Shown piece by piece: positions 6,258 through 11,771 of a stretch of DNA of 11,771 bases (position 1 is its first letter; the number at the start of each line of letters is the position of its first letter). The stretch lies in NCBI GenBank assembly GCA_031290635.1, contig JAITNE010000069.1:1-11771 (forward strand), given 5' to 3'. The position numbers were made by a program, and so were the translations under genes. The notes beneath the pieces were generated by a model, which ran no database searches, was not told the DNA's origin, and saw only the letters and a program-made list of their open reading frames with translations. The DNA is from Tannerella sp. (GTDB lineage: Bacteria > Bacteroidota > Bacteroidia > Bacteroidales > Tannerellaceae).

Positions 6258-7088
6258 TTATTGTTCAACTGTCAATTTTTTCTCCGGGAAATTAAGCTCG
6301 TGGATAGCGCCGGTAGGACAAACGGGGACGCACTTGCGGCACAGTCGACAGCGTGTATCTTCGATAAAGGCGAGGTTGTCGGCTATCGTGATGGCGTCGA
6401 ACGCACATTCCTTCAAGCATTTGTTGCATCCGATGCAGGCGTTCTTACAGGCTTTGCGAGCCGTGCCGCCCTTGTCTTTGTTCATACACGAAACGTAGAT
6501 ACGTCGTGATTTAGGGCCTTTCTTCCTTAACTCTATCAGATTCTTCGGACACGCTTTGACACACGCGCCGCAGGATGTGCACTTGTCTTCGACGACCTCT
6601 GCCAAGCCCGTTTCCTTATTAATATGTATTGCGTCGAAGTCGCAGGCGTCCACACAGTCGCCCAGACCCAGACAGCCGAAAGAGCATCCCGTCTCTCCTG
6701 AGTAGAGAGCCGCCGCTATCGTGCAACTTTTGGCGCCATCATAGACGTTAATGCGCGGACGTACCTCGCATGTACCGTTACATCTTACTACAGCTATCTT
6801 CGGCAGACTTACGCCGGCTTCTTTGCCCATTATTTCAGCAACCTTTTTCATTACCTCGCCGCCTCCAACCGGACAAAGCAGTCCGTCGAGCGTGTCAGCC
6901 CCGACACAAGCGCCGGCAAATCCTCCGCACCCCGGATAGCCGCATCCTCCGCAGTTAGCGCCCGGCAACACGTCTGTAACAAGGCGAATGCGCGGATCTT
7001 CCTTCACCTCAAATTTCTTCGAGAGTACGTATAATATTATCGCCGCAACCGCCCCCAGGACGCCTAAAATCACAATCGCTATATACAT
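6258..7088 (-). CDS. rnfB: Rnf complex subunit RnfB (multi-cluster ferredoxin)
   Basis: A 276-residue subunit that receives electrons from soluble ferredoxin. It has one N-terminal membrane helix (about 2-22), then the Fe-S domain shared with RsxB and ferredoxin-like reductases: C46-x2-C49-x4-C54 (CGGCGYPGC) and C72. Four ferredoxin-type motifs follow: C135-x3-C139-x5-C145-x3-C149; C170-C173-C176-C180 (CTSCGACVKACP); C218-C221-C224-C228; and C247-C250-C253-C257 (CRLCRKCVPVCP). It has about 26 cysteines in all, so up to five clusters. This is longer than the roughly 190-residue E. coli RsxB and matches the multi-cluster RnfB of anaerobes. The start at 7088 is 6 nt after the RseC-like gene. Confidence 0.97.
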   Translation of the reverse strand: MYIAIVILGVLGAVAAIILYVLSKKFEVKEDPRIRLVTDVLPGANCGGCGYPGCGGFAGACVGADTLDGLLCPVGGGEVMKKVAEIMGKEAGVSLPKIAVVRCNGTCEVRPRINVYDGAKSCTIAAALYSGETGCSFGCLGLGDCVDACDFDAIHINKETGLAEVVEDKCTSCGACVKACPKNLIELRKKGPKSRRIYVSCMNKDKGGTARKACKNACIGCNKCLKECAFDAITIADNLAFIEDTRCRLCRKCVPVCPTGAIHELNFPEKKLTVEQ

Positions 7089-7094
7089 TATGTC

Positions 7095-7565
7095 TTATAT
7101 GTTTGTATCTTCCGAAAGTTTGAATACTATCTTCTTCTTTATCTTCTCTCTGAATACGTACAGCGCCGCATAGTAGGGCAGCAGGACGAGCAGACCTGCT
7201 ATCGCTCCCGTAGCCTCGCTACGGCTAACCGTCAGTACGACCGTCAGCGCGATGACAACCAGCGCCAGCGGTACTGCGAAGACCGTTATCACCGCAAAGT
7301 AGCCCGACGAGCCGTTCACCGAAACTATAACCTTGTCATCAACCTTAAAGCGACCGGCAACATCTTCTATCTCCAGCAGCTTGCTCTTTTTCTCGGCAAC
7401 GGCACAGGCTTCCCTGGCATAACAACTGCTACAGGCCGCTACCTGCTCAATCATTACGAGCGCAGTGTTGCCTTCGACGCTCTGAATAACGCCTCTATGC
7501 TCTATTGGAGAATGATTTCCGAGAGATGAATCAATCACAGGAATTCCGGCTATCGTATTATCCAT
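7095..7565 (-). CDS. RseC/MucC-family membrane protein preceding rnf
   Basis: A 156-residue protein of the RseC family, whose E. coli member is part of the SoxR-reducing system together with the Rnf homologue Rsx. Seen here: a short N-terminal domain with the family cysteine motif AACSSCYAREAC (Cys45, Cys48, Cys54), a hydrophilic beta-like stretch, and two transmembrane helices (about 91-113 and 117-138) followed by a basic cytoplasmic tail (REKIKKK). It has about 20 residues before the usual family start; the ATG at 7565 is nevertheless the only one near. Its place directly before rnfB, in the same frame-tight operon, is the common arrangement in Bacteroidetes and points to a role in Rnf assembly, cluster loading or redox control. 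No soxR gene is present in the window, so SoxR reduction is not supported here. Confidence 0.88.
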   Translation of the reverse strand: MDNTIAGIPVIDSSLGNHSPIEHRGVIQSVEGNTALVMIEQVAACSSCYAREACAVAEKKSKLLEIEDVAGRFKVDDKVIVSVNGSSGYFAVITVFAVPLALVVIALTVVLTVSRSEATGAIAGLLVLLPYYAALYVFREKIKKKIVFKLSEDTNI

Positions 7566-7568
7566 CTT

Positions 7569-8381
7569 TTAGATGCTGAACGCGTCGAAACCGCCGTCGA
7601 TAGGGGTAACCGTGCCTGTAACGAAAGCCGAAGCATCGCTTGCAAGCCATTGAACCGTGCCGAGCAGTTCTTCAGGCCTGCCCAGACGGTTGAACGGAGT
7701 ATGAGCCATCACGGTCTTGCAGCGATCCGAAGGCGTACCGTCCGTGTTGGTCATCAATGCGCGGTTCTGCTCGGTGAGGAAGAAGCCCGGAGCAATAGCG
7801 TTAACGCGCAGACCTTCGCCGAACTTTATAGCCAGCTCGCCGGCCATGTATTGAGTAAAATTACTGATTGCAGCCTTCGCGCATCCGTAGCCTACCACGC
7901 GGGTGAGCGGACGCAGAGCCGATTCGGAAGACACATTGATGATGCTTCCCTTCTTTTGTTCGACCATCACGGTAGCAAAAACCATCGTCGGCAGTACAGT
8001 GCCGAACAGGTTCAGCTCGACTACCTTGCGGAATGCGTCCACATCAAGGTCGAAGAAGGTTTTGTCAGGCGGAATAGTTGCGCCCGCCATATTTCCACCG
8101 GCGAGGTTTATCAGCACGTCGATATGCCCGCAGGTATTCAGGACGTCTGTTCGATTTTGTTCCAGCATGGCTTTGTTGAGCACGTCGGCGGTGAGGAACA
8201 GAGCGTTGCCGCCCGCCTTCCTGATCTCGTCGACGAGGGATGAACCGCCTTCGACATTGCGGTCGAGGACTACTACCCGGGCGCCTTCGCCGGCTAAATG
8301 CTTAGCCATGCAACTGCCTAAAATTCCGCATCCACCGGTCAGGATGACTACTTTCTCTTTAACACTGAATAAATTTATCAT
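7569..8381 (-). CDS. SDR oxidoreductase, UxuB/YjmF-like (probable fructuronate reductase)
   Basis: A 270-residue classical short-chain dehydrogenase/reductase. Cofactor motif TGGCGILG (residues 15-22); Asp40 at the end of strand beta-2 (VVVLDRN) favours NAD(H) over NADP(H); NLAGG at 92-96; Asn124; catalytic Ser151/152, Tyr165 and Lys169 (YGCAK). The stretches RPLTRVVGYG, NAIAPGFFLTEQNRAL and AHTPFNRLGRPEELLG match what I know of the SDR-type D-mannonate/D-fructuronate oxidoreductases, which interconvert D-fructuronate and D-mannonate in hexuronate breakdown. Substrate is by family resemblance only. It is the first gene of the run, with a TAnnTTTG element before it, and ends 3 nt before the RseC-like gene, so it is probably co-transcribed with rnf. 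No other hexuronate gene (uxuA, kdgK, kdgA) is nearby, which leaves the role open. Confidence 0.87.
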   Translation of the reverse strand: MINLFSVKEKVVILTGGCGILGSCMAKHLAGEGARVVVLDRNVEGGSSLVDEIRKAGGNALFLTADVLNKAMLEQNRTDVLNTCGHIDVLINLAGGNMAGATIPPDKTFFDLDVDAFRKVVELNLFGTVLPTMVFATVMVEQKKGSIINVSSESALRPLTRVVGYGCAKAAISNFTQYMAGELAIKFGEGLRVNAIAPGFFLTEQNRALMTNTDGTPSDRCKTVMAHTPFNRLGRPEELLGTVQWLASDASAFVTGTVTPIDGGFDAFSI

Positions 8382-8408
8382 ACTTAAAATATTTAATTAA
8401 AACCGCGG

Positions 8409-8416
8409 CAAAAGTA
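8409..8416 (-). promoter_or_regulatory. Bacteroidetes -7 element for the SDR-rseC-rnf operon
   Basis: On the minus strand TACTTTTG (8416 to 8409) fits the Bacteroidetes -7 consensus TAnnTTTG. It lies 28 nt upstream of the SDR start codon, leaving a leader of roughly 20 nt. A -33 TTTG at the usual 19-21-nt spacing is not seen. The same GCAAAAGTACAA context recurs before gcvH. The 135-bp gap 8382-8516 shows nothing else that I can name; no clear terminator for the gcv genes. Confidence 0.55.
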
Positions 8417-8516
8417 CAACAAAAAAATTAAAATCTACTCGACGGCGAATCTGTTTAGATGATTTTGCGTTGTAGTTGAACCGCTGCTTACGCTTTTTAC
8501 ATGCGGGAAGCGGGGG

Positions 8517-10034
8517 TCAGAACCGCAGGCGAGGATTGCGTGCGGCGTTGACTTCGTCGAGTCGGCGGACCGGCGTTGTCAGGGGCATGGCGTGCAGGCT
8601 GTCGGGGTCGAGCCGAATCTGTTCGCGAACCTTCCGGAAGATGTCAATCGCTTCGTCCATCACTTCTTTCGATTCCGTCTCGGTAGGCTCAATCATCAGA
8701 GCTTCGTGCACTATCAAAGGGAAGTACATCGTAGGTGGATGCACGCCGTTGTCGAGCAGAGCCTTCGCCACATCCAAGGCCGAGACGCCCGTTTTGTCTT
8801 TGATGGCTTGCAGACTCAGCACGAACTCGTGCATGCACAATCCCTCGAAGGCGACGTCGTAAAAATCCGAGAGCCGCTTCTGCATGTAGTTGGCATTCAG
8901 AACAGCTTGAATGGAGGCTTCACGGAGGCCTGCAGCGCCAAGTCTCTTAATATACGTCAGCGCCCGCACTATTACCAGAAAGTGTCCGTAAAACGCCTTT
9001 ACCGAGCCGATTGACTTCGAGGGCGATGCGAATGAATAGGAGACTTCTTCGGATGCAGCAGAATTGATCCCGATAGCTTCGGAGACGGTTTTTGACGCGA
9101 CAGCTTTGTCCCGAACATCTCCTGAGACGCCGGCTTTCGACACGGCTACTACCTGATTATTCGGCAGGAACTCGCGCAAAAAATCCTTGCATCCGACCGG
9201 CCCTGAACCGGGTCCTCCTCCTCCATGCGGCGTAGAAAACGTCTTGTGAAGATTCAGATGTACAACGTCGAAGCCCATATCCCCCGGACGCACGATACCC
9301 ATCACGGCATTGAGGTTAGCGCCGTCATAGTAGTTAAGACCGCCGGCGTCGTGCACTATCCGAGTTATTTCGAGGATATTGGGGTCAAACAGACCGACTG
9401 TATTAGGATTCGTGAGCATCAATCCTGCGGTATCATCGCCGACCACTTCCCTCAATACGGCTAAATCTACGCAACCATGGGCGTCGGAGGGTATATTGAT
9501 GACCGTCAGGCCGGCCATGTTAGCCGAAGCAGGATTAGTACCGTGAGCAGTGTCGGGGACGATGATTCGGGTACGTTTCGCGTCGCCGTGCGCGAGGTGG
9601 TAAGCCTTGATAAGCATCACTCCGGCAAACTCGCCATGCGCTCCGGCGGCCGGCTGAAAAGTAACAGCATCCATGCCGGTAATCTCGCAGAGGCAGCGTT
9701 CCGTTTCATGCAGCGCTTCGAGGCAACCCTGCGCCGTATGTGCAGGTTGAAGCGGATGTATGCCCGTAAATCCCGCCAGGGAAGCAGCTTCTTCGTTTAT
9801 GCGCGGGTTATATTTCATCGTACAGGAGCCGAGAGGGTAGAAGCCGTTGTTGACGCCAAACGTGCGGCGTGCCAGACGTGTATAGTGCCTGCTCAGCTCG
9901 ACCTCCGACAGTTGAGGAAGGTCGAGGGCTACAGCCCGACGGGCGCTATCAGGCAACGTTGCCTCCGGCACATCCAAGGCCGGCAGGAAATTACTCCCAT
10001 GCCCTTTTTTACTTAATTCAAACAACAATTTCAT
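8517..10034 (-). CDS. gcvPB: Glycine dehydrogenase (decarboxylating) subunit 2, P-protein
   Basis: A 505-residue subunit of the P-protein of the glycine cleavage system, holding the pyridoxal phosphate. It decarboxylates glycine and passes the aminomethyl group to the lipoyl arm of GcvH. The PLP lysine is Lys264 in HLNLHKTFSTPHGGGGPG (259-276). Other family signatures: YPLGSCTMKYNPRINE (66-81), QPAAGAHGEFAG (127-138), PDTAHGTNPASANMAG (160-175) and NYYDGANLNAV (234-244). Length is normal for a stand-alone PB subunit. Its ATG overlaps the gcvPA stop as ATGA (10031-10034), indicating coupled translation. It works as a heterodimer with GcvPA. Confidence 0.97.
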   Translation of the reverse strand: MKLLFELSKKGHGSNFLPALDVPEATLPDSARRAVALDLPQLSEVELSRHYTRLARRTFGVNNGFYPLGSCTMKYNPRINEEAASLAGFTGIHPLQPAHTAQGCLEALHETERCLCEITGMDAVTFQPAAGAHGEFAGVMLIKAYHLAHGDAKRTRIIVPDTAHGTNPASANMAGLTVINIPSDAHGCVDLAVLREVVGDDTAGLMLTNPNTVGLFDPNILEITRIVHDAGGLNYYDGANLNAVMGIVRPGDMGFDVVHLNLHKTFSTPHGGGGPGSGPVGCKDFLREFLPNNQVVAVSKAGVSGDVRDKAVASKTVSEAIGINSAASEEVSYSFASPSKSIGSVKAFYGHFLVIVRALTYIKRLGAAGLREASIQAVLNANYMQKRLSDFYDVAFEGLCMHEFVLSLQAIKDKTGVSALDVAKALLDNGVHPPTMYFPLIVHEALMIEPTETESKEVMDEAIDIFRKVREQIRLDPDSLHAMPLTTPVRRLDEVNAARNPRLRF

Positions 10035-11347
10035 ATCGAATTATTTTTTAGTTCACTGATGAGGTCATCTATTTCGGCGCGGGAGTTCATCTCGGTGAAA
10101 CACCAGAGCAGACCGTTGTTTTCGACCGGATAGCCTCCGAGCATGCCTTTGCTTTCGAGAGCAGCAAGCAAGGTTGACGTGTCCGTCGGGCACTCGGTAA
10201 CAAATTCGTTGAAGAACTCGCCGCTGTAACGCAGCCCGAAGCCTTTCAGACTGCTGATGGCTGCTGCGGCGTAGTGCGCTTTGGATAGACACCGGGTAGC
10301 CACCTGACGCAGCCCGTCCGGACCCATTGCAGCCAGATAAACCGTAGCGGTCATGGCGCACAGAGCCTGATTGGAACAGATATTCGACGATGCTTTCTCA
10401 CGCCGGATATGCTGTTCGCGAGCCTGCAAGGTCAGCACGAAAGCCCGACGTCCTTCAATATCGACAGTCTCGCCTGCGATACGCCCCGGAAGCCTGCGCA
10501 TCAGGGCGGTCGTCGAAGCCATGAAACCCAGATAAGGACCTCCGAAAGCCAGCGGTAAACCTAAAGGCTGCCCTTCGCCTACGGCAATGTCAGCGCCCTG
10601 TTCGGACGGAGTTTTAAGTACTCCGAGCGACACCGGATTGACTCCCATCACATACCGTGCGCCTGCTGCGTGCACTATCCGTCCGATTTCCGCGGCGTCT
10701 TCGAGAAGTCCGCAGAAGTTAGGCTGCTGGAGGTAGAAACCTGCTACGGTATCATCCGAAGCCGCTCTCAGTGCGTCCAAATCGGTTATTCCGTTGTTGG
10801 TGGGTACGATGATGAGTTCCGTACCCGAGCCGTTGCAGTAGGTCTGCATGGTAGCTATGGTCATCGGGTTTGCGGAGGCGGCTACGAGCATCCTTGTCCG
10901 CTTGCGCTCTACGCACATCGCGACAGCCTCAGCAGCAGCCGAAGCTCCATCATAAACGGAAGCGTTCGAGACGTCCATGCCGGTCAGCCGGCAAATCATC
11001 GTCTGAAACTCGAAGATCGACTGCAGTACGCCCTGCGAAATCTCCGCCTGATAGGGCGTGTAAGCCGTGAGGAACTCTTCTTTGGAGGTAATGCTTTTGA
11101 CGATTGCAGGGATATAGTGGTTGTACGCGCCAGCACCGCGAAAGATAGATGCGAAGCGGATGTTCTTGTCGGCCAGGCGCTGCATGTAACGCGCCGATTC
11201 GAGTTCCGACAGTCCGTCGTCCAAGCGGAGACCCTGTAGTCTGATAGCGTCCGGTATCCGCGTAAAAAGTTCATCTACCGAGCTTAGACCGACGGTCTGC
11301 AGCATTTCATCGCGCTCGGATCGGCTTACCGAAAGATAATTTCCCAT
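10031..11347 (-). CDS. gcvPA: Glycine dehydrogenase (decarboxylating) subunit 1, P-protein
   Basis: The 438-residue partner of GcvPB, a fold type I PLP-enzyme-like subunit without the PLP lysine. Signatures seen: FRGAGAYNHYIPAIV (69-83), TAYTPYQAEISQGVLQSIFE (94-113), FGGPYLGFM (268-276) and REQHIRREKASSNICSNQAL (310-329). I place the start at the ATG at 11347, whose A is the last base of the gcvH stop (TGATG overlap), rather than at the ATG seven codons upstream inside gcvH; the product then begins MGNYLSVSRSERDEML, as in the family. Length is normal. It is a complete gene with no sign of damage. Confidence 0.97.
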   Translation of the reverse strand: MGNYLSVSRSERDEMLQTVGLSSVDELFTRIPDAIRLQGLRLDDGLSELESARYMQRLADKNIRFASIFRGAGAYNHYIPAIVKSITSKEEFLTAYTPYQAEISQGVLQSIFEFQTMICRLTGMDVSNASVYDGASAAAEAVAMCVERKRTRMLVAASANPMTIATMQTYCNGSGTELIIVPTNNGITDLDALRAASDDTVAGFYLQQPNFCGLLEDAAEIGRIVHAAGARYVMGVNPVSLGVLKTPSEQGADIAVGEGQPLGLPLAFGGPYLGFMASTTALMRRLPGRIAGETVDIEGRRAFVLTLQAREQHIRREKASSNICSNQALCAMTATVYLAAMGPDGLRQVATRCLSKAHYAAAAISSLKGFGLRYSGEFFNEFVTECPTDTSTLLAALESKGMLGGYPVENNGLLWCFTEMNSRAEIDDLISELKNNSI

Positions 11348-11721
11348 CAGTGCGCGCCCTCCTCGCAAAACGTTTTGTAGTCGGCTTCGGAGAGCAGTTC
11401 ACTACGCCCGGTAATGTCGCCGACTTCAACAAACCAGCTGCTATAAGGATCTTGGTTGATTAGTTCGGGAGTGTCGAGCAGCTCATTGTTGATGGCTGTA
11501 ATCGTGCCTGTAACGGGGGAGTTGACGTCCGACACCGCCTTGACCGATTCAACATCGGCAAAAGCCTTTCCTGCGGTAACGGCGTCGCCGACGGCAGGGA
11601 GGTTGACGAAAACAAGGTCGCCCAGCTCCATCTGTGCGAAGTCCGAGATACCGACGCGAGCATTAGCGTCATCACTAAATTCTACCCATTCATGGGTCTT
11701 GCTATACAGTTTCAGAGATAT
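11347..11721 (-). CDS. gcvH: Glycine cleavage system H protein, non-ATG start
   Basis: A lipoyl carrier protein of about 124 residues that shuttles the aminomethyl group between the P-, T- and L-proteins. The lipoylated lysine is in DVESVKAVSD (Lys61 with the start chosen here). The N-terminal family motif YSKTHEWVEF and the RVGISDFAQ stretch lie upstream of the first in-frame ATG (11631), so that ATG cannot be the true start. Upstream the frame has no ATG, GTG or TTG to the window edge. An ATA codon at 11721-11719 gives I-SLKLYSKTHEW, exactly the spacing of a normal start in short GcvH proteins, and lies 33 nt from a promoter-like element. The start is therefore an inferred AUA codon or a sequence error or mutation of ATG; CTG or ATT starts nearby are alternatives. 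Its stop overlaps the gcvPA start. Confidence 0.88.
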   Translation of the reverse strand: MSLKLYSKTHEWVEFSDDANARVGISDFAQMELGDLVFVNLPAVGDAVTAGKAFADVESVKAVSDVNSPVTGTITAINNELLDTPELINQDPYSSWFVEVGDITGRSELLSEADYKTFCEEGAH

Positions 11722-11753
11722 AAATAAGTTTAGAATATTGATTAATCGAGCTG

Positions 11754-11761
11754 CAAAAGTA
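11754..11761 (-). promoter_or_regulatory. Bacteroidetes -7 element before gcvH
   Basis: On the minus strand TACTTTTG (11761 to 11754) fits TAnnTTTG and sits in the same sequence context as the element before the SDR gene (GCAAAAGTACAA followed by an A-run on the plus strand). It would start a transcript of gcvH-gcvPA-gcvPB with a leader of about 25 nt. The -33 region lies beyond the window edge, so it cannot be checked. Confidence 0.5.
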
Positions 11762-11771
11762 CAAAAAAAAT

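Noticed and set aside
8470..8516. Possible terminator after gcvPB
   Set aside because: Only short 5-bp pairings such as CGCTT/AAGCG are seen, with no T-run on the minus strand.
11460..11675. 71-codon minus-strand open frame overlapping gcvH
   Set aside because: It is in another frame across the conserved GcvH coding sequence and encodes a low-complexity Ser/Thr/Arg-rich peptide.
11700..11771. Glycine riboswitch upstream of gcvH
   Set aside because: The leader between the promoter-like element and the start is only about 25 nt, too short for a glycine aptamer, and no matching fold is seen.

Overview
The window reads as part of a bacterial chromosome, probably from an anaerobic member of the Bacteroidales. 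Three things point that way. The Rnf genes are preceded by an RseC-family gene in the order rseC-rnfB-C-D-G-E-A. Starts lack Shine-Dalgarno sequences and are AT-rich, and two genes are preceded by the Bacteroidetes-type -7 element TAnnTTTG. The intergenic DNA holds short tandem repeats of the TTCACTA and AATTCGTG type common in that group. The genus cannot be told from the sequence alone. Every convincing gene is on the minus strand, so transcription runs from right to left.

Right part (about 8.5-11.77 kb): a glycine cleavage operon, gcvH-gcvPA-gcvPB, joined by TGATG and ATGA stop/start overlaps. Glycine decarboxylase (P-protein) is split into two subunits. gcvH has no ATG, GTG or TTG start in frame; an ATA codon lies where the start is expected. 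The T-protein and lipoamide dehydrogenase genes are not in the window.

Middle (about 1.7-8.4 kb): a tightly packed run of an SDR oxidoreductase (UxuB/YjmF-like), an RseC-family membrane protein and the six Rnf genes B, C, D, G, E and A. Rnf is a membrane complex that moves electrons between ferredoxin and NAD and pumps Na+ or H+. Gaps are 0-13 nt except between rnfG and rnfE, where 423 bp of repeats and a perfect 26-bp inverted repeat intervene. A strong intrinsic terminator lies about 70 nt after rnfA.

Left part (1-1.74 kb): an NhaC-family Na+/H+ antiporter gene, separated from rnfA by about 300 bp that carry 7-bp and 21-bp tandem repeats and the terminator.

Together the genes suggest amino-acid (glycine) catabolism yielding NADH, redox coupling between ferredoxin and NAD with ion pumping by Rnf, and Na+ exchange by NhaC. 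I see no mobile element with a transposase, CRISPR array, tRNA or rRNA. No wholly new system is evident. The most unusual points are the repeat block inside the rnf operon, the split gcvP with an apparent AUA-start gcvH, and the SDR gene leading the rseC-rnf operon.
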